This document shows positions 18,681 through 27,291 of a stretch of DNA of 64,000 bases, piece after piece (within the stretch, counting starts at the first letter, position 1; each line of letters begins with the position of its first letter). Below the pieces are notes generated by a model that made no database searches, was not told the origin of the DNA, and saw only the letters and a program-made list of their open reading frames with translations. Origin of the DNA: CAIXSC01 sp046349915 (GTDB lineage Bacteria; Planctomycetota; Planctomycetia; Pirellulales; Pirellulaceae); assembly GCA_046349915.1 (NCBI GenBank), contig JAXMBL010000010.1, positions 186,001 through 250,000 of the forward strand, in the 5' to 3' direction. The translations under genes were made by a program, and so were the position numbers.

Positions 18681-20051
18681 TCAGGTCACCTCGATCGATA
18701 CCTGCTGTATCGAATTTCTTCCCGACTTGGGGAATGGGCGAGGCATGGGCTGAGCAATCCCGCGAGCATCAATGGTTCTACATCGCAACTCGTATTTCCC
18801 CGATGGTACATCGCGAATCACGGCTGCCCAGTGAGCCAACGTGTACCGCATGGGCCATTGCAGCGGCCGTTGCGACTCGTTGTCGAATCCCAAAGTGCCG
18901 GCAGGCAATTTCTCGTCCGGCAACCCCTGCCAACGACTTGGCGCTGCTAGCAAACTGGCGTCTACCCACGGGGCCTTTGTAAAGTGCGGGTCATCTTTCT
19001 CCAACGGCTCGTCGGCTTTCTTTAACCACACTTGCACCTTCGTCAAACCCGAGATGCCCACTTGCGCCATGCCTGTCACTGTGATGGGCATGGACGCCGA
19101 GACTTTCGGCGAATGCGAGACGAAGCGAGCAAACGTCTTCATCCAGCTATCGACGTCATTGTTGCCATCCGCGTAGGTGTCATTGGCAAACGGCGCGTTC
19201 GTCAGCGTCACCTTCTGCAACCATTTGACCGACTTAAAGCCATACGCCTCGGGAACCAACATGCGAACGGGTCCCCCGCGCTTTCCCGATAGCCACTCGC
19301 CGTTCAACTTGTAACACAGCGTCACTGGATGCTCGCCCGGCGGATCCTCCAACACTCGGCCGATCGGCAACGAACTGCGAAAGATCTGCTTCGGGTCATC
19401 GTTGTGATAGCCATGGTAGAACAGCCGACGCACGTTCTCCTCGGGCCGCGCCATCCAGATGACCTCGCGCAGTGGCACTCCCTCCCACAGCCCCATGCCG
19501 AGCGGCGCGCCGCCATTGTTGCACGTCATGATCTTGGTAAACCGCACCCCCTTGGTTTCTCCAAGCTTGACGAGCGTCTCGAAGTCGAGTGCAGTCCCCT
19601 TCTCGCGCGACAGAGGATTCGCCACCTTGGCGTTCGATTCAGGATCAGGGACCACCTCCAGCCGCCAGGTTTCGCGAGTCATGCCAACTTCACGCAACTT
19701 CTCCAAGGGATGCGTGTAGGGCAGGGGAGTCCCTCGTTCGACCGTTCCGAAATTCGCATCGGCCGTGAAGTAACCTAACTTCCCAATCGGCTCGACCAAC
19801 GCCGGATCGTCCGCTCCACCAACCTTGCCCAGTCCCGCCGTCTCGTCTCCAATCGCTCGACGAACTCCTGTTAGCGGATCGCGGAGAACGATCCCGGCGC
19901 CGAGCATCCCGGCCAGTCCGCTGGCGAGAAAATGCCGGCGAGCGAGCACCACGTGCTCGTCCAACCAGCCAGCGGGAAACTCCATCAACGACTGCGTTAC
20001 GGGACCAGCAGGGTCTTTCTCCGTCGAACTAGGTCGAGTCATCGGATTCAT
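18681..20051 (-). CDS. Sulfite-oxidase-family molybdopterin oxidoreductase
   Basis: 456 residues from the ATG at 20051, which overlaps the upstream gene's TGA by four bases; the frame also allows a GTG at 20066. RRHFLASGLAGMLGAG is a twin-arginine signal, so the protein is exported folded with its cofactor. The central part fits the oxidoreductase molybdopterin-binding domain: TCNNGGAPLG with Cys177 as the probable molybdenum ligand, then EGVPLREVIW and MLVPEAYGFKSVKWLQKV. The C-terminal third fits the Mo-co dimerisation domain. The substrate could be sulfite or another sulfur compound. No cytochrome subunit gene is adjacent. Coupling to a hydrolase gene upstream is unusual. Confidence 0.88.
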   Translation of the reverse strand: MNPMTRPSSTEKDPAGPVTQSLMEFPAGWLDEHVVLARRHFLASGLAGMLGAGIVLRDPLTGVRRAIGDETAGLGKVGGADDPALVEPIGKLGYFTADANFGTVERGTPLPYTHPLEKLREVGMTRETWRLEVVPDPESNAKVANPLSREKGTALDFETLVKLGETKGVRFTKIMTCNNGGAPLGMGLWEGVPLREVIWMARPEENVRRLFYHGYHNDDPKQIFRSSLPIGRVLEDPPGEHPVTLCYKLNGEWLSGKRGGPVRMLVPEAYGFKSVKWLQKVTLTNAPFANDTYADGNNDVDSWMKTFARFVSHSPKVSASMPITVTGMAQVGISGLTKVQVWLKKADEPLEKDDPHFTKAPWVDASLLAAPSRWQGLPDEKLPAGTLGFDNESQRPLQWPMRYTLAHWAAVIRDVPSGKYELRCRTIDARGIAQPMPRPFPKSGRNSIQQVSIEVT

Positions 20052-22906
20052 TGAGTTGAACTCCACAGCGGTTGAGCGGGCCAGCTAGTGACGCGATGGA
20101 GCGCATCGTGAAACTCGGGTGTGTCGAGCGCATTGGTCAAGTGATCAACCCAAGGACTCACTCGACTGTTGAACAGCACGGCGACGTGCAACCCATCGTG
20201 ACGGCGAATCAGAATCGTCGAGGTGCCTGGTAACGAGCCCGTGTGCCAACTATTGGCCGCCCCGCGATCTCCGATGGGCCGTACCAACCATCCCAAGCTA
20301 TAGTAGACGGGCTTGGGTTTTCCGTCCGTGTCCAACTCGGGCTCCGCCGTGGGCCGACCAAGCATCTCGGTTATGGTCTCCGGTTTCAAAAGTCGTCGCG
20401 GTGATTCACGATCTAGTGCCGCGGCAAACCGCACGAGATCAATCGAAGACGCCAACCAGCCGCCGTGGGCATCCATCGCCTCTAAATTCCACGCTCCATA
20501 GGGTTGAGGCGATGGTTGTCCCAAGTCGTCCTCGAACACCGACGCGCCCATCGCTGGATCGTAGTAGCGTGTCTCGCCAGGCTGTCGATCCTTCAAACGA
20601 GTTCGCCCGAGTTGCATGGTGTTCGCACCGGCGGGCCCAAGGACTTCGCGACGAGTGTATTCGCCATACGACTCGCCGCTTGCTCGTTCCACGATCCGTC
20701 CTAACAAGCAATAACCAAAGTTCGAGTACGCGTAGCGCTCGCCGGGTGTAAAGTCGAGCGGTTGGCTGTACATGCAGCGGATTACTTCTTGCGGACCCGC
20801 CGGCGAAGGAACTCCCAAAGACTTGGCAAAGCGAACCGATTGAAACATTGCATCGAATGATCTATCTCGATCCCATCCACCTCGATGTTGCAGCAACTGC
20901 CGCACCGTAATCTGCTTTAATCGTTCTTCGAGTTTGGCGCCTTCAGGAACATGCGGCGTCTCTTTCACCCAATCATAGGCCAAGTCATCCAACCGCAACT
21001 TACCCGACTCGACCAATCGCAAGATCGCCACCGCCGTCACCGGTTTCGAGATGCTTGCGATGCGAAAGAGCGTCTGCGGCGTAACTGGTTCGCGAGCCGC
21101 CACATCCGACCAGCCATAGCCGCGTGCGTACAGCAGTTGATCTCCCCGAGCTACCGCCACCGCACAACCAGGCACTCGATGTTGCTCCATGAACCGTTCC
21201 ATGAAGCGCTCCAACGATTCGACGCCCGGCGTCGCGGCGGCGATCGCCGGCGCCCCGTCGCCAGCACGCACCGTCTTGGTTCCGGGCCTCCGCAACACTC
21301 GACCAGGTCGCTTGTTTGTTTGCTTGCCCTTGTCCCACACCAATTCGCCGTTGACCAGGACAAAGCGCATGCCTTCGGCTAGCGACTGAGGCGAAGAGAA
21401 CGTGGCGCGATCCACGATCTTCGTCGAATCGAAAATCGCCAGGTCCGCGGCCAGTCCCACCGCCAACCGACCTCGGTCATACGCCATCACTTCATTCGCA
21501 GCCACGGCGCTTGCCTGCGACACCGCTCGCTCCAGCGACAGCGTCTGACGCTCGCGAACGTATCGAGCCAAGATGCGAGGGAAAGCGCCGAACGCTCGCG
21601 GATGCGAGGCGATTCGCGATCCGCCCGCGGGTCCGACATCGGTGCAGAACGAAATGAAATCGCGCCGCATCGCCCGTTCCAAATTCTCCTCGCTCATACT
21701 CTCTGGCAACGCGAACGCGCGAGCGACCACGAGCGCGAAGAAGGTATCCCAAGGATCTTCTCCCAATGCTTGCGCCATCTCGGCCAGACTCTTGCCTGCG
21801 TGCGGCGAGTATTTCGCGTCGGCGGCTGAACCGATCACGACTTTGCCCCAATCGCGCCCAATGTGTCGATACCAGTTCTCGTAAGTCGTATCGCTTTCCA
21901 TCTCGGCGCGAATTTGCTTGCGCAGTTCGGGGTCTCCCAGGCGAGCGAGGAATTTTGCTTCACCCTCGGCGAAGTACTTGGGCGGAATGAAGGCCGCGAT
22001 GCCAAGCCCGTTGTTGATGTAAGGATAGATGTCCGCCGCGACTTGCTGGCCCGCTTCACGAGCGTGCTGGATCCGCGCGATGGCCTGCTCCATCTTCGGC
22101 CAGTTGTCGCGGCCGGCCGCTTTGAGATGAAAGATGTGCACCGGCGTCGCCGCCTTACGCCCAATCTCTAACGCCTCATCGATCGCCTCCAGCAACCGAT
22201 CTCCTTCGTTTCGCATATGCGTAAAGTATCGGCCGCCATACTCGCCCGACACACTCGCCAACTCGGCGATCTCTTGGGTGTCGGCATAGACGGCGGGCGG
22301 ATAGATCAGCGAGGTTGAGAGCCCAATCGCTCCAGCCTCCATCCCTTCGCGCACCAGAGCTTTCATGCGATCCAGCTCGTCGCCAACAGGTCGACGATCG
22401 ACATCGCCCAGAATGATGATTCGTGCTTGAGTGTGTCCCACCGTTTGCACGACATTCAGCGGCATCCCCTTCATGTCCAAATGCACGAAGTACTCGGCCA
22501 TCGTCTTCCAGGGCACTCGCCGTGCTTGTTCATCAGAAACTGGAGCTGCGGACACTCCTTCTCCGCATAGGATCGTCGTCACTCCTTGGGCCAAGAGATT
22601 GGAAGCCGACGCGGGATTGTCGAGCAAGGACGAGGCGGACTGACCCATCATGTCGATAAAGCCGGGCGCGACGATCAGTCCCTTGGCGTCGATGGTGAGA
22701 GTTGCTTTTGTTGTGGTCAGTCGCCCGATGGCGACGATGCGACCATCGCGGATGCCGATGTCGGCGTGGTACCACGGCGCCCCAGTGCCATCGACGATCT
22801 TGCCGCCTTGGATCAAGACGTCCAGCGTTTCCTCGGCTGACCCTCGGGAAAGGGTGATGCACGATAGAACGAGTGCCAGCAAGCCAGTCTGCACAAGGAG
22901 GCGCAT
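20048..22906 (-). CDS. N-acyl-D-amino-acid deacylase-like amidohydrolase fused to serine beta-lactamase-like hydrolase
   Basis: 952 residues from the ATG at 22906, which begins a signal peptide (MRLLVQTGLLALVLSC) and has AGGA upstream; the frame runs on to 23065 without support. Residues ~30-560 match the D-aminoacylase/amidohydrolase fold (IVDGTGAPWYHADIGIRDGRI), but the usual metal-binding GFIDxHxH is replaced by GFIDMMGQ. Other ligands (THMRNEGD, IFHLK) remain. Residues ~580-950 form a class-C-type serine hydrolase (PF00144): SISK at 618-621, YSNFGY as the Tyr motif, and HTGSLPGT. An exported double hydrolase acting on D-amino-acid or peptidoglycan-like substrates is likely; specificity is unknown. 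Confidence 0.88.
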   Translation of the reverse strand: MRLLVQTGLLALVLSCITLSRGSAEETLDVLIQGGKIVDGTGAPWYHADIGIRDGRIVAIGRLTTTKATLTIDAKGLIVAPGFIDMMGQSASSLLDNPASASNLLAQGVTTILCGEGVSAAPVSDEQARRVPWKTMAEYFVHLDMKGMPLNVVQTVGHTQARIIILGDVDRRPVGDELDRMKALVREGMEAGAIGLSTSLIYPPAVYADTQEIAELASVSGEYGGRYFTHMRNEGDRLLEAIDEALEIGRKAATPVHIFHLKAAGRDNWPKMEQAIARIQHAREAGQQVAADIYPYINNGLGIAAFIPPKYFAEGEAKFLARLGDPELRKQIRAEMESDTTYENWYRHIGRDWGKVVIGSAADAKYSPHAGKSLAEMAQALGEDPWDTFFALVVARAFALPESMSEENLERAMRRDFISFCTDVGPAGGSRIASHPRAFGAFPRILARYVRERQTLSLERAVSQASAVAANEVMAYDRGRLAVGLAADLAIFDSTKIVDRATFSSPQSLAEGMRFVLVNGELVWDKGKQTNKRPGRVLRRPGTKTVRAGDGAPAIAAATPGVESLERFMERFMEQHRVPGCAVAVARGDQLLYARGYGWSDVAAREPVTPQTLFRIASISKPVTAVAILRLVESGKLRLDDLAYDWVKETPHVPEGAKLEERLKQITVRQLLQHRGGWDRDRSFDAMFQSVRFAKSLGVPSPAGPQEVIRCMYSQPLDFTPGERYAYSNFGYCLLGRIVERASGESYGEYTRREVLGPAGANTMQLGRTRLKDRQPGETRYYDPAMGASVFEDDLGQPSPQPYGAWNLEAMDAHGGWLASSIDLVRFAAALDRESPRRLLKPETITEMLGRPTAEPELDTDGKPKPVYYSLGWLVRPIGDRGAANSWHTGSLPGTSTILIRRHDGLHVAVLFNSRVSPWVDHLTNALDTPEFHDALHRVTSWPAQPLWSSTQ

Positions 22907-23162
22907 GCGAGTTCCTATTCGTTCGAGCAAAAGGCAAAGACGCGAGCGTGGTCGACTGTCGCAGCTCGTTGGACGATCCTGGGACTTCGGGGCTTTTAGA
23001 CCACCACAAGCCGTCGGCCATTCTAGCGACCGGCCACAATGGTAGCATTGCCACTCGCCGTCCATTCTAATGACGTCCGTCCATGCAAATGGGCGTCCTG
23101 GAGCACTCGCCGGTTACGACCGGTGAAGCGCCATCGTTTACCTTTCTTCGTGGAGCAACAAC

Positions 23163-23870
23163 ATGAATGTTCGCTGGCTGCCGTCTGTCTTGTTGGGATG
23201 TTTCTTTGCGTGTTTTTCCGCCACCTTGTCCGCGGACGAGAAACTCAACACACCGCCCGAGGGATTTACGGCTCTGTTCAACGGCCGCGACCTGGCTGGC
23301 TGGAAGGGGCTGGTCGGCAACCCCAAATCACGAGCCGCCATGAAACCCGAGGAGCTCGCCGCTGCCCAGAAAACGGCTGACGAGAAGATGCGAGCCCACT
23401 GGAAGGTCGTCGATGGGACGTTGGTCTTCGACGGCAAGGGCGACAACCTGTGCACCGAGAAGGACTATGGGAACTTCGAGTTCTATTGCGACTGGAAGAT
23501 TGAGAAAGGCGGCGACAGCGGCATTTACCTGCGAGGCTCGCCGCAGGTTCAGATCTGGGACACCGAACACGAGCCCTATTTCAAACTCGGCGCCGAGAAG
23601 GGATCAGGCGCCTTCTGGAACAACCAGAAGCACCCACGGTTCCCCATCGCCAAGGGCGACAAGAAGGTGGGGGAATGGAATACCTTCTGGATCAAGATGG
23701 TCGGCGAGAGAGTCACCATCAAGCTGAACGGTATCACCGTCGTCGACGACACGGTGCTTGAGAACTACTGGGAGCGAGACAAGCCGATTTACCCCAAGGG
23801 TTCCATCGAGCTGCAGAACCACGGCAACACGCTGTACTTCCGCAACATCTACCTCAAGGAACTCCCGTAG
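23163..23870 (+). CDS. DUF1080 / 3-keto-disaccharide hydrolase-family exported protein
   Basis: 235 residues. Residues 1-23 are a signal peptide ending in SATLSA. EGFTALFNGRDLAGWKG is the standard opening of DUF1080 (PF06439), a concanavalin-like beta-sandwich family expanded in planctomycetes. The later landmarks are DGKGDNLCTEKDYGNFEFYCDW, GDSGIYLRG and GSIELQNHGNTLYFRNIYLKEL. Members bind or hydrolyse sugars; some act on 3-keto-glycosides. A single domain of normal length. The TAG stop lies inside a palindromic repeat (23867-23892). Confidence 0.93.
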   Translation: MNVRWLPSVLLGCFFACFSATLSADEKLNTPPEGFTALFNGRDLAGWKGLVGNPKSRAAMKPEELAAAQKTADEKMRAHWKVVDGTLVFDGKGDNLCTEKDYGNFEFYCDWKIEKGGDSGIYLRGSPQVQIWDTEHEPYFKLGAEKGSGAFWNNQKHPRFPIAKGDKKVGEWNTFWIKMVGERVTIKLNGITVVDDTVLENYWERDKPIYPKGSIELQNHGNTLYFRNIYLKELP

Positions 23871-24064
23871 CGGAATTCGCAAGAATTCCGACCGTCATGC
23901 GCCAGCGGCATATCGCCAAAGCGAGCGGGCTACGTAGCCATCTCGCTTCGCGAGATGATCAGCCTGCGAAGCGTACACAGCTAACACCAGCGTAGACGGC
24001 CCTCCGTCACTATCCGACCTCACTCGCACTTCAGCTATTCCGCTCGCAAAGCGAGCGGGCTACG
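23867..24064. repeat. Cluster of short palindromic repeats after DUF1080 gene
   Basis: Holds copy 2 of the 26-bp palindrome (23867-23892) and copy 2 of the CTCGCTTCGCGAG palindrome (23933-23958). An AAAGCGAGCGGGCTACGT unit is present twice (about 23918 and 24047); the second copy overlaps the 3' end of the next gene. Nothing coding. Confidence 0.65.
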
Positions 24065-25082
24065 TCGCGTCGCCATAAATCGTCGCGAGCAGCACGAACA
24101 GTGTCCACAGGTTGAGCAAGAAGTGGACCACAATGCTCGGCAGCACTCGCCCCGTCGCTCGATAGAGCCAACCAAGTCCCAGGGCGAGGAAGAATAGCGG
24201 GATGGGATCAGGCCCGTGCGACATATGAGCGGCGGCGAAGAAGAACGCTCCCACAAACATCGGCCAGATCGCGGGCGACTTCGATTCGAAAGTCGACGGA
24301 GCTCTGAGGGAACCATCACGAGTGGCTTCGTCGGATGCCTGAGTCGCTCCGGTTGCCGCTCCGGTTTCGGACGCAACCAAATCTGAGCCGATCGAGCCTG
24401 GACGAGTTGGTGAGCCGAAGACCCAGCGATCCACCGGTATCTCCACTCGAGCGACCGTCTGCAACCATCCCTGCAACAAGACGCGAAACTGAATCTCTTC
24501 GAAGATCGGCGCAACAATGACCGCCGCCACCCCCGACGCCCACAGATACCGCGGCTCTGGGTTGTTCAGCACCAAGTCGATCAGGGGATGTTTGGAGGGG
24601 AACAGTTGAGTGAGCACGAGCTGCAAGATAAGTAGCGGCGGGGCCAGCATGATGAAGGCCAGCGAGCCGATGATCAGATCTTCCTTCCAACGAGAAAGGT
24701 CGCCTACCAGTCGCTGGGCGCCATCCAGGTAACGCGACCTGATCCATAACAGCCCCAAGGTCGTCCCGACCGTGGTCGAGAAACTGGCCCCCCACACCAG
24801 GGCCACTCGCGCGCTGGGTTCGAGCTTCATCAGGTCGAAGCCCGCTTGCAGATCGAGATTGCGGAGGACTAACGACTGTACGCAGACCTGTACGCCGAGC
24901 AGAAATCCTAGCACTACGGCGAGATCAACCAGCGACCAAGGTACGGGTTGCTGCGGAACCGCTCGACACAAACGCGACAACGGCGGCACGCCCCCGCGAG
25001 CGGCATGGATCCACAGCGCTAAGCTGGTCATGACAAGCGCTGAAAATCCGATCGAGATCAGCGATTGGGCGGAAAGCGACAT
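24060..25082 (-). CDS. CPBP-family intramembrane metalloprotease
   Basis: 340 residues with about eight hydrophobic segments. The family motif EEIQFR (ExxxxR) lies near residue 193, followed by FFFAAAHMSHG and a late IVVHFLLNLW, which together give the conserved Glu/His/His/Asn set of CAAX-prenyl-protease/bacteriocin-processing (ABI, PF02517) enzymes. It acts within the membrane; its substrate is unknown. A long polar loop (~220-262) interrupts the catalytic half. The last codons overlap a repeated intergenic element. The ~270 bases to the next gene upstream (25083-25352) show no feature. Confidence 0.88.
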   Translation of the reverse strand: MSLSAQSLISIGFSALVMTSLALWIHAARGGVPPLSRLCRAVPQQPVPWSLVDLAVVLGFLLGVQVCVQSLVLRNLDLQAGFDLMKLEPSARVALVWGASFSTTVGTTLGLLWIRSRYLDGAQRLVGDLSRWKEDLIIGSLAFIMLAPPLLILQLVLTQLFPSKHPLIDLVLNNPEPRYLWASGVAAVIVAPIFEEIQFRVLLQGWLQTVARVEIPVDRWVFGSPTRPGSIGSDLVASETGAATGATQASDEATRDGSLRAPSTFESKSPAIWPMFVGAFFFAAAHMSHGPDPIPLFFLALGLGWLYRATGRVLPSIVVHFLLNLWTLFVLLATIYGDAT

Positions 25083-25352
25083 GAAAACCAGCCCATTCTC
25101 GCTCAGCGGGTCGACAACCCGAACCGCTCGAAGCCCAAATCACTGCCGTTGGATTAGTCGGGGAAGCAACGTCTTAACCAAGGAAATCTTGGAAACGCCC
25201 TTCAACCTCTCTGAAAAGTCGACGAGCCCAACGAGGCCCATGCCTCGCCGGTCTTCCCTATGCTAATCCAGAAACTGCCTGATGAAAACGAAGAAAATCA
25301 AACCTCTCGCGGGCACGATCCAGACTTGGCTTGAACCTGTCGTAACCCCTTG

Positions 25353-26744
25353 TCACCGCCCGCGTTCCAACGCGACCGCGACCAAGTCGTAGCCTTGAGT
25401 GGTCACGACTTCGCACGGCACGATGCGTCCCATGGCCAACTTATGAGGCCCGCCGGTAACGTAGACGGCGGCATCCACATCGGGGGCGTCGGCGGTGGAC
25501 CGGCCAATCCAGACGTTCTTTTCGTCTGGGACAGGCTGGTCGATGATCACCTCGATCTGCTTTCCTACTTGGGCTGACGTCCACTCAAACGCCACCTCCT
25601 GCTGAACGGCCATCAGGCGATCGCGCCGCTCCTCCCGTACCGCCTCGGGTACGTGATCCGGCAGGTTGGCCGCTGGCGTGTCCGACTCCAGCGAGTAGGT
25701 AAACACGCCCATTCGCTCGAATCGGCGAGCTCGCAGGAAGGCTTCGAGTTCCTGGTAGTGCTCGTCTGTTTCGCCCGGAAATCCCGTGATAAACGTGGTG
25801 CGAATCGCCAAGTTCGGGATTCGCTGCCGCAACTTGTCCAACAACGCCTCCGTCTCCGCTCGACTCACGCGGCGCGACATACGGCGCAACATGGTGTCGT
25901 TGATGTGTTGCAACGGCATATCGAGATACGGCACGATCCGACGGCTCGACGCAATCACGTCAATCAGCTCATCCGTGACGTACATCGGGTAGAAGTACAT
26001 CAACCGAATCCACTCGATGCCAGGCACCTTTTCCAGCTCGCGCAGGAGGGCCGCCAACCGCGGCTCGCCGTACAGATCCATGCCGTAGTAGGTCGTGTCC
26101 TGGGCGACGATGATCAGTTCGCGCACGCCGTCGCGAGCCAACTGTTCGGCCTCGCGCAGCACCTCCTCGACCGGTTTGGTGACGTGCTTTCCACGCATCT
26201 TGGGGATTGCGCAGAAGGTGCAGAGCCGATCACAGCCTTCCGAGACTTTCAGGTAGGCGAAATGGCGAGGCGTGATGCGGAGGCGGTCGCCATCCGGCAA
26301 GGGGCGAATCGGCGCCGGCTGAAATACGGATCGTTGTTCGTCGAGATGCCCGACCAGCCGGTCGGCGACGCGAGTGATCTCTTCGCGGCCGAAAACGCCG
26401 ACCAGACAATCAATGCCGGGCCGCTCGACCAACAGGTCTTCCTTCTGACGCTCCGCCAAGCAGCCCGAGACGATGACGCCGCGAGTGCGTCCGCGACGCT
26501 TGAGTTCCAGCATTTCGTCGATGGCGGAAAACGACTCCGTTCGAGCTCGTTCGATGAACCCGCAGGTGTTGACGACGACGAAATCGGCCCCGTCTGGCTC
26601 GGTAACGAGCGTATAGCCATCGACCTGGAGCAGGCCGAGCATCCGTTCGCTATCGACCAAATTCTTGGGACAGCCGAGACTTACGAAAGCGTATGTGCCC
26701 TTGGAAGCGACAGGCTTTTCCTGCTGTTTGTATTTCTTCGCCAC
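25353..26744 (-). CDS. rimO: Ribosomal protein S12 methylthiotransferase RimO
   Basis: 463 residues, complete, starting at GTG 26744. It adds a methylthio group to an aspartate of ribosomal protein S12 using two iron-sulfur clusters. The N-terminal UPF0004 domain has SLGCPKNLVDSERM and further cysteines (VNTCGF, VSGCLAE). The radical-SAM motif CDRLCTFC is at residues 171-178. RGKHVTKP, the GVFTYSLE segment and a C-terminal TRAM domain (after residue ~390) agree with RimO rather than MiaB. A single gene with no obvious operon partner; it immediately flanks the tRNA gene region. Confidence 0.95.
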   Translation of the reverse strand: MAKKYKQQEKPVASKGTYAFVSLGCPKNLVDSERMLGLLQVDGYTLVTEPDGADFVVVNTCGFIERARTESFSAIDEMLELKRRGRTRGVIVSGCLAERQKEDLLVERPGIDCLVGVFGREEITRVADRLVGHLDEQRSVFQPAPIRPLPDGDRLRITPRHFAYLKVSEGCDRLCTFCAIPKMRGKHVTKPVEEVLREAEQLARDGVRELIIVAQDTTYYGMDLYGEPRLAALLRELEKVPGIEWIRLMYFYPMYVTDELIDVIASSRRIVPYLDMPLQHINDTMLRRMSRRVSRAETEALLDKLRQRIPNLAIRTTFITGFPGETDEHYQELEAFLRARRFERMGVFTYSLESDTPAANLPDHVPEAVREERRDRLMAVQQEVAFEWTSAQVGKQIEVIIDQPVPDEKNVWIGRSTADAPDVDAAVYVTGGPHKLAMGRIVPCEVVTTQGYDLVAVALERGR

Positions 26745-26906
26745 GACCGTGTCGGCTCCCTCACAATAAGTCTCGACGCCTCTTCACATTCGGTCCCATC
26801 ATACTCGGGAAACGCCCTCGAGTGGGACGGGTTCCGTGAGCAAACCGAGAACCATCGAGCATTGTAGCAACGCCGGAAAGCCCTACCCCCTCGCTCCTCC
26901 CGTACT

Positions 26907-26959
26907 ACGGACTTCCAGTCCGTCGCTCCCCTTCCGTACGACGGACTTCTAGTCCGTCG
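26907..26959. repeat. Pair of ACGGACTTC-nAGTCCGT palindromes
   Basis: Two near-identical palindromes (26907-26925 and 26941-26959) of the same family found at 15680-15694 and twice near 57.55-57.6 kb. They sit in the ~350-base gap between rimO and tRNA-Ser, which otherwise shows no feature. Confidence 0.65.
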
Positions 26960-27098
26960 ATCCGTCGGTCGGCATACCCATCCAATCCGCCCGCCCCACC
27001 CAGCTGAGTCACCCACCCCCCCTATTCCACAATCCGAGTCCCGGCTGGCCTTGCAGCAAACGCCGGTCTAGGTCAGAATTGGGAGCGTAGCTGACTCG

Positions 27099-27187
27099 GG
27101 AGAGGTGGCTGAGTGGTCGAAAGCGCCGGTTTGCTAAATCGGTGTAGGGGTAACACCCTACCGCAGGTTCGAATCCTGTCCTCTCCG
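27099..27187 (+). tRNA. tRNA-Ser (anticodon GCT)
   Basis: The acceptor stem GGAGAGG pairs with CCTCTCC (27180-27186), discriminator G at 27187. The anticodon GCT is at 27133-27135 in a TTGCTAA loop flanked by a CCGGT/ATCGG stem. A long variable arm (GTAGGGG...CACCCTAC) identifies class II tRNA-Ser. The T-arm GGTTCGAATCC is present. CCA is not encoded. An integrase gene ending 105 bases downstream points to this gene as the attachment site of the island. Confidence 0.95.
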
Positions 27188-27246
27188 CTCTTTTAAACCG
27201 CGTCGTCCTAAACGCCTAATCTACAGTCGCTTGCGTTGCGGTGATT

Positions 27247-27285
27247 TCATTGGCCCAGTCCACTGTGTCAAAACTGGGCCAATGA
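27247..27285. repeat. 13-bp inverted repeat between tRNA-Ser and integrase
   Basis: TCATTGGCCCAGT (27247-27259) and its exact complement (27273-27285) are separated by 13 bases. It lies just past the integrase stop. It could be the integrase mRNA's terminator hairpin (though there is no T-run) or part of the attachment/excision complex. Confidence 0.6.
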
Positions 27286-27291
27286 CGTGGG

